Origin: Actinomycetes bacterium
GTDB lineage: Bacteria > Actinomycetota > Actinomycetes > Propionibacteriales > Propionibacteriaceae
Assembly (NCBI GenBank): GCA_023458095.1
Contig: JAEXAS010000004.1
Location: 62,001-126,000, forward strand
Length of the DNA stretch: 64,000 nucleotides
Direction: 5' to 3'
Shown: piece after piece, positions 27,017-36,321 of the stretch
Layout of the letters: each line of letters opens with the position of its first letter
How positions within the stretch are numbered: position 1 is the stretch's first letter
Translations under genes and position numbers: made by a program
Notes under the pieces: generated by a model
Told to the model about the DNA's origin: nothing
What the model saw: only the letters and a program-made list of their open reading frames with translations
The model's database searches: none

Positions 27017-27928
27017 ATGCAGCAACCGATGGCGCCCCATAAACGGGGAGTGCTCGAGCGGGCGACGCTTGTCGCCTTGGTCGGGCTGTCGGTGCTTTCG
27101 GTACTGGGTGTCGCAACCGTCACCGTCTATCTGAACCGACTCAGTGAAAGCACTGCAGACTTGCCGCGAGCCCGCATCATGTCCGACTACGCCGGGCGTC
27201 CGGAATCGGTGATCGGCAGCAATGGCAACCCCTCGGTGAACTACCTGATCATGGCGTCGTCGGCGAACGGCCTGGACGCCGTCGTGGTGGCGAATCTGTC
27301 CTCTTCGGGACGCAGCCTGACTCTGGTCACGATTCCTGCCGATGTCCTGGCGACGTCCACGGGGAGCCAAACCTTGGCCGGCGGGTTCGCGATGGATCCG
27401 GCCATCACCGTGCGCACCATGGAGGGCCTGACTGATGCCCGCATGGACCATCAGATCCTGATCGACCTGGATCAGTTCGCTGCGGTGATCGACGCGATCG
27501 GCGGAATCTCGATCGGCGGCACCCAACTCACCGGAGCGCAAGCGGTCGCGCTGGTCACCCAGGCGCCGGATTCACAGGCAGCCGCGCTCAACTGCGGATC
27601 AGTAATTCGTGCATCTCTGGTGACAGCCGACGACTACTCCAACCTGATCAATCCCAGCAAGTTGAACCACATGATCGACACGCTGGGTCAATCGGTCGTC
27701 CTCGATTCGACCTTGACCAATCAGGTGATCAGGAACACTGTGATCGACAGCAGTGTTCATCCAGTGGAGACGCAAGTATGGCCTGTGAAGACAGAGCCAT
27801 CAGCGAAGGGGACGCTACCGGAAGAGGCAGCACTCAATTCACTGCGCTCTGCGCTGGATTCGCCGAATCTGGCGGACACTGAGCAGTACCAGCAGACCGC
27901 ATTCATTCCACAGGAGACGCACCGATGA
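27017..27928 (+). CDS. Degenerate LytR-CpsA-Psr (LCP)-like membrane protein
   Basis: 303 residues with an N-terminal membrane helix (LVALVGLSVLSVLGVATVTV). The following domain matches the LCP fold in order (NYLIMASSANGLDAVVVANL, TLVTIPADVLATS, ILIDLDQFAAVIDAIGGISI, then a VDDQLTNQV-like VLDSTLTNQVIRNTV). It lacks the Arg and Asp residues that bind the polyprenyl pyrophosphate in active LCP ligases (the next LCP has ISFPRDLYVP and RQRYGLPGGDFDRAERQ). It is probably a non-catalytic paralog. ATGA overlap with the tiny gene downstream. Confidence 0.7.
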   Translation: MQQPMAPHKRGVLERATLVALVGLSVLSVLGVATVTVYLNRLSESTADLPRARIMSDYAGRPESVIGSNGNPSVNYLIMASSANGLDAVVVANLSSSGRSLTLVTIPADVLATSTGSQTLAGGFAMDPAITVRTMEGLTDARMDHQILIDLDQFAAVIDAIGGISIGGTQLTGAQAVALVTQAPDSQAAALNCGSVIRASLVTADDYSNLINPSKLNHMIDTLGQSVVLDSTLTNQVIRNTVIDSSVHPVETQVWPVKTEPSAKGTLPEEAALNSLRSALDSPNLADTEQYQQTAFIPQETHR

Positions 27929-28077
27929 CAAAGACGAAGAAGGTGATTGCGGCCGGTAAGGCCGTGCGCGTGGTGGTGGCGCTGGGAATGGTCGGTTATC
28001 TGCTGTGGGACATCTGGCAGCGACGCAACCGCCACACGGCCCAGGTCTGGGCCGCTGGTACTGATTCGATCGACTGA
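27925..28077 (+). CDS. Tiny membrane protein, DLW-39-like
   Basis: 50 residues. One membrane helix (VRVVVALGMVGYLLWDIWQ) is followed by a basic stretch and the tail AQVWAAGTDSID. This tail resembles the conserved end (DLW.EATD) of the small actinobacterial DLW-39 family, though that family usually sits near gyrA. The ATG overlaps the previous stop (ATGA) and the canonical LCP gene follows 23 bases on, so it is probably translated with them. Function unknown. Confidence 0.55.
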   Translation: MTKTKKVIAAGKAVRVVVALGMVGYLLWDIWQRRNRHTAQVWAAGTDSID

Positions 28078-28099
28078 TCGCAATGTCTGGGGGGACATC

Positions 28100-29128
28100 A
28101 TGTACGACCTAGGTTTGGGGGTGTTTGACGAGGACGGCGGCGAGGAAGAGCCACAGCCGGACCCGGTCAAACAGAAGAAGGAGCGCAGATGGCTGCGCCG
28201 TTCGTTGGTGGCATTGAGTTTGGTGCTGGCCCTCGTGGTGGGCGTGGGCGCCTTCTACGTGGTCGTCGGGGTCAATGCCCTGCAAGGCTTGAAGCGGGAG
28301 CCGGGGCTGCTGCCCACCGACAATCCGGAGACCAGCGTCCCGGTCCTGAACGAAGGCCCGGTTGATTTCGTCCTGATCGGAACCGACTCGCGCGGCTCGG
28401 ATCGCGGACGCAGCGACACCTTGATGATCGCCCACCTCAACACCGAACGAAATGCGCTGTATCTGATCTCTTTCCCCCGTGACCTGTACGTGCCGATCGC
28501 CGGTCATGGCAAGAACAAGATCAATGCTGCCTATTCCTTTGGCGGGGCGGCGCTGACGGTCAAGACCGTGCAAAACCTCACCGGAACCAAGATGGACCAC
28601 ACGGCCATCATCGACTTCCCTGGGTTCGTCGGCCTCACCAGTGACGTGGGCGGGGTGACCGTCTTCAATCAGGTTGCCTCCTCCAACCTCGGCTACGACT
28701 TTCCGCGCGGAGACATCACCATCAAAGGCGAACAGGCGCTGGCCTATGTGCGCCAGCGCTATGGCCTTCCGGGCGGAGATTTTGATCGGGCCGAGCGGCA
28801 GCGCATCGTGGTTCGTGCCCTCATCCTCAAGCTGCTCAAGCCCAGCACGATGGCGAACCCAGCGACGTTCAATGCCGTGGCGACCAAGCTCGGCGCCAAC
28901 GTGACGGTGGACGATCAACTGACTAATCAGGTGATTTGGAATCTCGCCACCGACACCAACATCTCCAGCTCGGCGCAAATCCGGCAGTTGCAGGCGCCGA
29001 TCGGCCGTGCCGCGCGGGTGCATGGTTCAGACGTGCTGTTTGCCAATGAAACTCAGATGGCGGAGTTGTCCGAGGCGATCCGTACCGACCAGTTGGGTGC
29101 CTACTGGAACAAGTACGGCGAGGACTGA
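28100..29128 (+). CDS. LytR-CpsA-Psr (LCP) family cell-wall glycopolymer transferase
   Basis: 342 residues: an acidic then basic cytoplasmic N-terminus, one membrane helix (LVALSLVLALVVGVGAFYVVVG) and an extracellular LCP domain. The polyprenyl-phosphate binding residues are all present: GTDSRGSDRGRSDTLMIAHL, ISFPRDLYVPIAGHGKNKIN and YVRQRYGLPGGDFDRAERQR. Such enzymes attach secondary polymers to peptidoglycan. The ATG at 28100 follows GGGGGGAC; the frame is open further upstream without LCP features. Confidence 0.9.
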   Translation: MYDLGLGVFDEDGGEEEPQPDPVKQKKERRWLRRSLVALSLVLALVVGVGAFYVVVGVNALQGLKREPGLLPTDNPETSVPVLNEGPVDFVLIGTDSRGSDRGRSDTLMIAHLNTERNALYLISFPRDLYVPIAGHGKNKINAAYSFGGAALTVKTVQNLTGTKMDHTAIIDFPGFVGLTSDVGGVTVFNQVASSNLGYDFPRGDITIKGEQALAYVRQRYGLPGGDFDRAERQRIVVRALILKLLKPSTMANPATFNAVATKLGANVTVDDQLTNQVIWNLATDTNISSSAQIRQLQAPIGRAARVHGSDVLFANETQMAELSEAIRTDQLGAYWNKYGED

Positions 29129-29542
29129 TCACTCGAAGAAGGAGTCGTCCTCGTCCTCAGAAGGAGTGAGCGCCAACTCCAGGGCCTGACCGACCGCCAC
29201 CGCGTGGTCGGCAGGATCTGCCATCGTGTTGAGCCGGTCGCGCAGGCTGGGGTCGACCGATGCGGTTTGCGACATCAGATCGATGGTCTCGAAATCGAGT
29301 TGGGTGGGGTCCCCGGCGGGGTTGATGCGCAGGCGCAGATACAGCCCCGACGGCGGCCAATCCTCGCCATAGATCTCATCAATCCCCAGCTCGGGATAGC
29401 GCCGCAGGAAGGAATCGGGGTCCGCACGGAAGGTCACCTCATGCCAGCCCGCCTCAGAGCTGACCGCGACCGCTTCGAACTCCAGCCCATAGGGCGCCAG
29501 TTCGTCCATGAGGTCTTCGATGTATCCCTCTGGCAAATCCAT
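29129..29542 (-). CDS. Conserved-looking acidic protein, unknown
   Basis: 137 residues, very acidic (C-terminus SEDEDDSFFE), no membrane helix or signal peptide. Alternating strands and helices, e.g. WHEVTFRADPDSFLRRYPEL. The start has a leaderless promoter (TACGGT 6 nt before the ATG) and the stop touches the LCP stop, so it is a convergent single gene. Family not recognised. Confidence 0.65.
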   Translation of the reverse strand: MDLPEGYIEDLMDELAPYGLEFEAVAVSSEAGWHEVTFRADPDSFLRRYPELGIDEIYGEDWPPSGLYLRLRINPAGDPTQLDFETIDLMSQTASVDPSLRDRLNTMADPADHAVAVGQALELALTPSEDEDDSFFE

Positions 29543-29676
29543 GGCTCAACCGTAGCGAATCCAACCGCGGCGTACATGCTCAGCGCAGCGATGTCTGAGT
29601 ACGCGCCCGGGTCCAGCAAGCACTGATACCGCTGGGCTGGCCACCGGGGCGTGCTTCGTCCCGCAGCACGAACCGC

Positions 29677-32600
29677 TCAACCAGCGCAGAGGGCGTCCTG
29701 CAGTCGGACGGCCTTCTTCACGGCTGCGGATTGGCCCGGACGACTCGCCAGCTCGGCCAGCCCGGGCCAGGCCGGCCCCTCACCCAGCAGCCCCCGGACG
29801 GCCGCTTCGTGCAGATACGGCGCCAGGCACAGTGCGAGGTCCAGCACCGGGTTGAGCCAACGCGGAAGCTCCTCATTCGCAGCGGCGAACCGTACTGGTT
29901 CGGTCAGGATCGGCCATAGAGCACCCAGGTGATGGGGCGCCTTGGCGAGCATGCCAGCGAGCTTGGCCGGGCTCACCTCCGATGAGTTCAGGAGGGCGCC
30001 CATCGCTACCCGCACCCCTGTCGAACCCAAGTGGCCAGCTTCGACGAGTTGGGATACCAGGTTTCGACCCGCCCAGGCATTGTCCCCATCCTGAGCGGCC
30101 AGCCCCACCGCGATGGTCAGCAGCGAGCTGCTCAGCGGCGGGTTGGGTCGATCAGCGAAGACCTGCTGGTGGCCGTCGGCCCACCGCCTCGACTTCACCT
30201 GCATCGCCTGAACCTGGTCGTCCCAGTACAGCCAGTTCCGCGCTTCCGGGGAGTCTTCGTCCTTCAGCCGCGCCTCACACTGGCCCTCGCATTCGAGGTC
30301 CCAGGTCCAACCCTTCGTCACGAAATAGGGCTCCGGCTGGCCGGGCACTTCAAGGGCGAAGCGCAGCATTCGGGTCGGCGCCGACCGGTCGACCCACTCG
30401 GCCCGCACCGTCACGCCGTCCTCGATCACCGGCGGGTCCTGGGCAGTCCAATACGCCTCGAACGGCGGATCCAACACCACCGTCGGCGCGGTCACTGCCG
30501 TCGCTTGAGCCTCGACCACCGGCAGCGCCGCCACCACCGCACGGGCAGCCAGCACCGCCTTCGAACTTCCCGAACGCGCGGCCAGCTCCCGCACCCCGGG
30601 CACGTCGACGACAGTGGCGTCGGCCCGTCCGTCGGCCACGGCGGCCAGCACCTCAGGGGTCAGGACCACCATTGCCTCAGCCACCTCGGCGGCACCAGCC
30701 AGCAGGCGCGGGGCATCCAATGCGGCCACCAGAAGGTCATCCAGCACCGGCCACACCACCGACGCGAGCCCGACCTCGGCGAATTCCAACAGGGTCTGGG
30801 CCAACGCGGCCACCGCCGTCGGCGGACGACGCCAGTCCAGCAGCCCCACATCAGCCACCCCCGGACGCAGCAGACCGCGCTGCCAGGCTTCGATTACCGC
30901 CTGGGTCGCCTCAGCCAGCGCCCGCTGATGGCAGCTACGCGCGCCCGCCAACAGATTGATCGCCAGCCCCGGCGTCAACGGGTCACGACGGCGAGCCACC
31001 TGCCGATGGACTTGGCCCAGTTCAGGCGGCACATCGGCACTCCACCGGCGGTTGACCAGACCGGCATCACCCCAGTTGGGGAATACCGAGAAGGTGTAAT
31101 CGCCGTAATAGTTGGCGATGGTGTCCCACACCAGCCCGAACGGCTCAAAGGCTGGCGGCATCACCGGCAAGACGAGTTCCCAGCGTCCCTCCCGAGCGGG
31201 AAACGACAGCTGCGGCTCGCCCACCGGAGCAACCAAGTAGTCGGCCACGAGTTGCCCGGCTGGCTGCGTCAGTGTCCCGCCGTCGGCGGTGGCGACGGTG
31301 ACCGCGACGGTCTTCAGCGTCGCCACGAGTTCGGGGCTGGCCAGCCGCACGTCACAGCGAGCGAGGGCCACGAACAGATCTGCCGCCAGGGCATCCACTC
31401 CCGCCTGCGCGTACGACCTCAGCCGGGCGAGCAGGTCGCCCGGATCAATGCTGAGGTCAACGAAACTGGGCTCCGAGAGCAGACACGGCAACTCGTCGAG
31501 GTGGCGCAGCACAAGGTGATCGCGAGCGTAGAGAAAGCGTCGCTGGCCGTCGTACAACGGTTCTGTGCGGGTACCGTCACACCAGTCCCGAATCCACCGC
31601 CCCCACTGGCTCCAGGCGTTGACGCCTTGCAGGGCCGCCCGTGCCTCGGAAGCGGACCGCCGGGCCAACTCGTGCGCCACCGCCAGAAACTGCTCGACGG
31701 TCAGGTCGTTATCGGCGGGGTCACCGAGGATCACCTGGGCGGCCAGCCGAGTCAATGCCTCCGGACTCGCCTCGCCGCGCTCGAAGCGGGGCAGCGTCCA
31801 CACCGCCGGAGTGGGCTGCCACCAGCCGGCCACGTCCGGTACGGCCGGCACCGCTTGCGGCTCGGCCAACTCGCTCAGGTGCCAGGACGCCATCAGTGTG
31901 GTTGCCGCCTTCGCCACTGCAGCATCACGGTCGGCGGCCAGCACCGCCACCTGATCGACTACCGCCTGCCGTACCTCCAGTGGTGGAAGCGGATGGGCTG
32001 CGAGGGCCTTCAGCACGACCAGTTTCGACTTCTTGGTGGGAGCGGTCAGGCTGGAGACCGCCACCTCGCCCAGCGTCAGCTCATCGACCCCGGTAATCAA
32101 GACCGGCCCGAGTCGCTCCACCAACACCGATTCACCCATCGACAGCAGCGGCACCAGAGCAGACGCCTGCTCAACCAGCGTCGAATCCTCGACGCCCAGG
32201 TCGTCGAGCAACAGGGCCAGCCACCGTTTGCGGTCGACGGGACGACGCGCGCTGTCCAGCCCACTCAAGGCCAGCCCCACCGCCTGCTCCGGTTGCATCC
32301 AGCCGCGCTGAGCCCCGTAGCCGAGCACGGCAGCGAGGCCATCATTGCCCGGCACTGCCGCAGCGACCGCAGCCTGAACGTACTCGGCAAATCGGGGAGC
32401 CAAGAGTTCATCCGCCCCCGGGGCCTGCTGGCTCGACCACCCGACGCCCGCCTCGTTGGCTGCCCAGTTCGCCCATTCAGCCAAGGCGTCGGGCGACTCC
32501 GGGACTGGAAGGTTCATCGCCGCCACAAGGCGCGCCACCACCGCGGTTCGAACTCCGCCTTGCGTGACCATGCGGGCAGCGAAAGTCTCCCCACGGTCGG

Positions 32601-32961
32601 CCAACACTGCTGTCAGCACCTCGTCGCTGACCTCCCGACAGTGATCGAGCAGCGAGCGGGCCCGCCGGGCGTCAACACCCACACGAATCGCGAACAGGGC
32701 CAGCATTGCTTCCTTGAGGCCGACGAAGCTGGTCCATCGAACCGATCCGAAGCCCATCGAGCTGGTCGGGCCGAGCCCGAGTTCCTGTTCGAGTGGGATC
32801 TCGCGAAACCTGCCCCACTGGCCGGCACGCAACCCCGCCACTGCCGTCTTGCGCTGCTCTGGTGTGCCCAACGGCAGACTCGGCGCCTCATCAATCGAGG
32901 CCCTGTGCCAGCCCAGTTCTCGAAAGACCGCCAAGGCCGCGGTCAGCGCAGAGGAGGTCAT
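29677..32961 (-). CDS. Large helical-repeat protein paired with a SWIM protein (DUF6493-like)
   Basis: 1,094 residues, no signal or membrane helix. Long helix-rich stretches look like HEAT/ARM-type repeats (LVVLKALAAHPLPPLEVRQA and similar), with a beta-rich insert near residues 860-960 (VTKGWTWDLECEGQCEARLK). Coupled to the SWIM zinc-finger gene upstream by an ATGA overlap. The pair resembles the large protein plus SWIM protein of bacterial MoxR-SWIM-VWA type clusters (YehM/YehQ of E. coli; DUF6493 in actinobacteria), from memory. No MoxR ATPase or VWA gene is near. Function unknown. A 1,026-codon open frame on the + strand here is its antisense shadow. Confidence 0.75.
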   Translation of the reverse strand: MTSSALTAALAVFRELGWHRASIDEAPSLPLGTPEQRKTAVAGLRAGQWGRFREIPLEQELGLGPTSSMGFGSVRWTSFVGLKEAMLALFAIRVGVDARRARSLLDHCREVSDEVLTAVLADRGETFAARMVTQGGVRTAVVARLVAAMNLPVPESPDALAEWANWAANEAGVGWSSQQAPGADELLAPRFAEYVQAAVAAAVPGNDGLAAVLGYGAQRGWMQPEQAVGLALSGLDSARRPVDRKRWLALLLDDLGVEDSTLVEQASALVPLLSMGESVLVERLGPVLITGVDELTLGEVAVSSLTAPTKKSKLVVLKALAAHPLPPLEVRQAVVDQVAVLAADRDAAVAKAATTLMASWHLSELAEPQAVPAVPDVAGWWQPTPAVWTLPRFERGEASPEALTRLAAQVILGDPADNDLTVEQFLAVAHELARRSASEARAALQGVNAWSQWGRWIRDWCDGTRTEPLYDGQRRFLYARDHLVLRHLDELPCLLSEPSFVDLSIDPGDLLARLRSYAQAGVDALAADLFVALARCDVRLASPELVATLKTVAVTVATADGGTLTQPAGQLVADYLVAPVGEPQLSFPAREGRWELVLPVMPPAFEPFGLVWDTIANYYGDYTFSVFPNWGDAGLVNRRWSADVPPELGQVHRQVARRRDPLTPGLAINLLAGARSCHQRALAEATQAVIEAWQRGLLRPGVADVGLLDWRRPPTAVAALAQTLLEFAEVGLASVVWPVLDDLLVAALDAPRLLAGAAEVAEAMVVLTPEVLAAVADGRADATVVDVPGVRELAARSGSSKAVLAARAVVAALPVVEAQATAVTAPTVVLDPPFEAYWTAQDPPVIEDGVTVRAEWVDRSAPTRMLRFALEVPGQPEPYFVTKGWTWDLECEGQCEARLKDEDSPEARNWLYWDDQVQAMQVKSRRWADGHQQVFADRPNPPLSSSLLTIAVGLAAQDGDNAWAGRNLVSQLVEAGHLGSTGVRVAMGALLNSSEVSPAKLAGMLAKAPHHLGALWPILTEPVRFAAANEELPRWLNPVLDLALCLAPYLHEAAVRGLLGEGPAWPGLAELASRPGQSAAVKKAVRLQDALCAG

Positions 32962-34313
32962 GCCCGAGTTCCAGCGTCCGGGCTGAGTTGGACGGCGAGA
33001 ACGTGCTTGCAGGCGCCGCGTCCGCCGCTATGCCGCAGATACCAGGCGCAGCTACAGGTGGCCCGCGTAGCCAATGCGCCATCAGCGGTGGAATCGGCGC
33101 GAACGAGGTAATCGACTCCACCGGAGGTCACCCGCCACACCTCGGGCTTGTCCGGCTCAGAACGGACGGCCCCCTCGGCCACCAGTTTTCGAGCCGCAAC
33201 CAGCCGGGGGTTGTCCTTGTCGATCCGGTCCGGATCGTCGGGCAGTTCACGATGGAAGTAGGCCTGGTCGTGGGCGTCCCAGCCCACTCGGCCCGAGGCC
33301 GCAAGCACCGCCAACCCAGCCCGGACCCGTTCCGGGCTCAAAGCGGCGTCGCGAGCCAGGGCGTCCACATCGATCACCGGCTCGAAAGCGAGCAGGGCCG
33401 AGATCAGGTCGGCGTCCTCGAGCACGGAGTCTTGCGCCAACGACGCCAGCAGTGAACCCTCCCCAGAATGGCCACGCGCGGCATCCGCGGTCAGCCCCAG
33501 GGTCAGGCGCGCTCCCGGCAGTTCGGCCGTCACCAGGCAGGCCCCGGCCGTGCCGTCGCTGGGGGCGTAGACGGTGATCGAGGTCAGATGGGTCAGCACC
33601 CGCTTGATCGCGCCCAGCCGGTGCAGCCCGGAAAGGTGCACCGAGCCCGGAGTCGGCAAGGCGGCGAGCCTCACGCCGCTACGGCTGCGGGTCAGCCAAC
33701 CGCTGCGCACGGTGCTGGTGGCTGGTGGCAGCGAAGCGACGAATGCCCGAGACTCCACCGTGTTGAGCGTGACCACCGCGACCAACTCACGCTGCAACTG
33801 GGCGGCATTGCCCAGCGCCCGCACCCACCGGTCAGGCATCTGGACGGGGCGCTCGACGGTGGTCTGGTCAACAGTGGCGAGCGCCAGCCCGTCCACCCCG
33901 ACGTCGAGGTGGAGCAGTTCGTTGCGCTGGACGGCGGTCAGCGCAGCACGCATCTCGGTGCCCAAATCGACATTGGTGGTGCCGTGACCGATCTCGCCGC
34001 CGTCGAACCCGCTGCCGAGCAGGTCGAGGCGGGCGTAGACACCGTTGCAGGCCGAGAAGCACTCAGCGCGAAGCCGATCGCCACTGGCGGTGAGGATCGG
34101 ATCGCGCAGGTTGCTGGGCGCGAACTGGAAGTAGCGAGTGGCGGTGATGTCAGCCAAGGTCACCAGGCCCCGGGCCAGCACCAGCGGATTGGTGGCAAAT
34201 CCGTGAAAGAAGCTGGGTGTGCTCACCAAACCGGACGGCGTCAAGGCCGGTGCGAGGGCGAGCCCAAGCCCGTCGGACGACAACTGCGACGAGCCTGCAT
34301 AGGTTCTGACCAC
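32958..34313 (-). CDS. SWIM zinc-finger protein
   Basis: 451 residues. The C-terminal SWIM motif CxCx(n)CxH is clear (TCSCAWYLRHSGGRGACKHV, about residues 422-441). The long N-terminal part is beta-rich with no recognised domain. SWIM domains bind DNA or proteins. Coupled to the large helical-repeat gene (ATGA overlap), so the two probably act together. Confidence 0.85.
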   Translation of the reverse strand: MVRTYAGSSQLSSDGLGLALAPALTPSGLVSTPSFFHGFATNPLVLARGLVTLADITATRYFQFAPSNLRDPILTASGDRLRAECFSACNGVYARLDLLGSGFDGGEIGHGTTNVDLGTEMRAALTAVQRNELLHLDVGVDGLALATVDQTTVERPVQMPDRWVRALGNAAQLQRELVAVVTLNTVESRAFVASLPPATSTVRSGWLTRSRSGVRLAALPTPGSVHLSGLHRLGAIKRVLTHLTSITVYAPSDGTAGACLVTAELPGARLTLGLTADAARGHSGEGSLLASLAQDSVLEDADLISALLAFEPVIDVDALARDAALSPERVRAGLAVLAASGRVGWDAHDQAYFHRELPDDPDRIDKDNPRLVAARKLVAEGAVRSEPDKPEVWRVTSGGVDYLVRADSTADGALATRATCSCAWYLRHSGGRGACKHVLAVQLSPDAGTRA

Positions 34314-34481
34314 GCCGAGATTCTTCCAGGCAGCCGAAAGCTGCCCAAGTCTTGTCGCCGAATCGCAACATGCTCAACCAAGCGGCCAGCACCCGGCGGC
34401 CGGCCTCGGCGCTTCCACCCTCGTGGCTGGCTCGGACCAGCACACCTTCGGTCCTGCGCCCCCAGACCAGTGGACTCACTC

Positions 34482-35177
34482 TCAGCGACCGGTAGTGGTG
34501 GCGACTCCATGCTCGTAGGCGGCGATGACCAGTTGTGCTCGGTCACGGGCGTGGAGCTTGGCATACAGATTGCCGATGTGGGTCTTCACCGTATTGCCCG
34601 AGAGGTGCAATTCGGCCGCGATCTCCTCGTTCGATAGCCCGAGTGCGACCAGCGAGAGCACTTCGGTTTCGCGTGGGGTTAGGGTCGAGATCGCCGAGTT
34701 GGCCTTCGCCTGTCGGGCCGAGGTGGAGTCGACGAAGTGCTCGATAAGCCGGGTGAGGATCGACGGAGCGAACAACGCTTCACCGCTGTGGACACGACGG
34801 ATCGCGTCGAGCAGTGCGGCGGGGTGCGAGTCTTTCAACAGGAACCCGCTCGCTCCGGATCGAAGTGCGCCGTAGACGTATTCATCGAGTTCGTACATGC
34901 TCAGCACCAGTACCCGCACACCTCGAAGTGCCGGGTCGGCTGTGATGGCGCTGGTCGCATGGATGCCATCCGAACCCGGCATCCGGATGTCCATCACGAT
35001 GACGTCAGGGGCAAGGCCCCGGGCGACTTTCACCGCCTGGTCGCCGTTGCTCGCCTCGCCGACGACGCGGAGGTCGGGTTGACTGTCGATCACCAGGCGC
35101 AGGCTGTGTCGCATCAGGGGTTCGTCGGCGGCGAGCAACACCCTGATCGACTGTTCCCGAAGCGGAGGCTCGATCAT
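34482..35177 (-). CDS. NarL/LuxR-family response regulator (no kinase nearby)
   Basis: 231 residues. Receiver domain with DVIVMDIRMPGSDGIHAT (phospho-accepting Asp), the switch Thr/Ser position VLVLSMYELDEYV and Lys in GFLLKDSHP. C-terminal LuxR HTH: LTPRETEVLSLVALGLSNEE, then AAELHLSGNTVKTHIGNLY. In actinobacteria this type usually has a NarX/DesK-like kinase beside it; none is here. It starts 12 bases from an opposing ABC permease gene that also lacks its partner, which suggests a deletion. Confidence 0.92.
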   Translation of the reverse strand: MIEPPLREQSIRVLLAADEPLMRHSLRLVIDSQPDLRVVGEASNGDQAVKVARGLAPDVIVMDIRMPGSDGIHATSAITADPALRGVRVLVLSMYELDEYVYGALRSGASGFLLKDSHPAALLDAIRRVHSGEALFAPSILTRLIEHFVDSTSARQAKANSAISTLTPRETEVLSLVALGLSNEEIAAELHLSGNTVKTHIGNLYAKLHARDRAQLVIAAYEHGVATTTGR

Positions 35178-35189
35178 GGGTTCGTCCCG

Positions 35190-35954
35190 ATGGGAATCGA
35201 GGCGTCCAGGCGGAATCCGTGGCGGGTGGCCGCAACCCTGCGCGCTCTGCGGACCACGGTCCTAACCACAGCCGCGGTTGCGCTTGCCTTCTGCCTGCTC
35301 GATGCCGGGCCCGACTTGAGCCTGAGCACACCGCAATCGGCGGGCGTCTACGCGATGGCGAACTTCTCCTTCTTCGCCGCCATCAGCGGCGTGCTCATCG
35401 CCTCATCCGATTTCGGCGGCCAACTCACGACCTCGGTACTGGCTGTGCCCAACAGAGGCAGCATCCTCGCTGCGAAGCTCGTCCTTGCTGCCGTGGTCAC
35501 CACCGTGCAGGGCGTCGTGTTCGCGGCGCTCATCGCCACCATCTACCAGTCTTATCTCGGCGATCAGTCCGTCTATGCGACCGGGACCGCGGGCACGCTT
35601 CTACTGAACCTCGCCCTCGCAGTGTGCTCGTGGACGGCGCTCGGCATCATCTCCACCTGTGTTGCGTTCATCACCCGCTCGCAGACCGTCGCTCTCGTCG
35701 TCATGATCGGGCTGGCCTTCGGCGGCACCCCGCTCATGATGATGGTCCCCGCCTTGCAGTACCTACCCTCCAACGCGGGAGTGCTCATGTTCATCGATCG
35801 CGAGAACCAGACCGCCGACTGGCTCAACCCACCCGACATCACCGTGTCCGCCGCTGGGATCACGGTGGTCCTGTGGTGCGCGGCCAGCATCACCGCAGCC
35901 GCCCTGGTCTTGACGCGCACAGACATCGGCGCGCGCCAAGCCAGCTTGGAATAG
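35190..35954 (+). CDS. ABC-2 type permease, probably missing its ATPase and perhaps its N-terminus
   Basis: 254 residues with six membrane helices in the ABC-2 arrangement (TTVLTTAAVALAFCLL, FSFFAAISGVLIASSDF, LVLAAVVTTVQGVVFAAL and so on); TTSVLAVPNRGSILAAKLV is the usual cytoplasmic signature of bacitracin- and antibiotic-type permeases. ATG at 35190 is only 12 bases from the start of the opposing response regulator, leaving no room for a promoter, and no ABC ATPase is next to it. It may be the surviving part of a kinase-regulator-ATPase-permease locus. Confidence 0.65.
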   Translation: MGIEASRRNPWRVAATLRALRTTVLTTAAVALAFCLLDAGPDLSLSTPQSAGVYAMANFSFFAAISGVLIASSDFGGQLTTSVLAVPNRGSILAAKLVLAAVVTTVQGVVFAALIATIYQSYLGDQSVYATGTAGTLLLNLALAVCSWTALGIISTCVAFITRSQTVALVVMIGLAFGGTPLMMMVPALQYLPSNAGVLMFIDRENQTADWLNPPDITVSAAGITVVLWCAASITAAALVLTRTDIGARQASLE

Positions 35955-36142
35955 GCAACCCTCTCGCCCGGCGGCGACGTCAACTCGACTCGCGGACGAC
36001 GCTTGCCCATCCGGCGTGGCCGTGAGGCTTCATCCTGTCCCCACCTGTCGCACTTCACCGCAGTGTTGTTGGTCATAGAGTCGGATCGAATCCGCACAGA
36101 CATGACAATCGTCGCCACTGCTGATGAGGGTGACGACGGGAG

Positions 36143-36215
36143 TGGAGCATAGGGGATTCGAACCCCTGACCTACGGCTTGCAAAGCCGCCGCTCTACCAA
36201 CTGAGCTAATGCCCC
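36143..36215 (-). tRNA. tRNA-Ala (anticodon TGC)
   Basis: 73-nt cloverleaf on the minus strand. Acceptor GGGGCAT/ATGCTCC with one G-U pair, discriminator A, D-arm GCTCAGTTGGTAGAGC, anticodon loop CTTTGCAAG with TGC, T-arm AGGGGTTCGAATCCCCT. The 3' CCA is not encoded. The only tRNA seen in the window. Confidence 0.97.
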
Positions 36216-36321
36216 GTGCCGCGATATTCTCGCATCTCTTGCAGGCTGATGCGAACCCAGAGGCGAGCCGCCGGCGGCGACCGAATCGACCCGCTGGAAT
36301 TGGGCAACTACCCTAGATGCC

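Noticed and set aside
30031..33111. A 1,026-codon open frame on the + strand
   Set aside because: It lies antisense to the 1,094-residue helical-repeat gene and the end of the SWIM gene. Its composition (Arg, His, Gln, Pro rich) is that of a shadow frame in high-GC DNA; the minus-strand genes have family features and a coupled start.
34314..34481. A gene remnant between the SWIM gene and the response regulator
   Set aside because: A short frame here shows no family similarity and overlaps the SWIM N-terminus; too weak to annotate.
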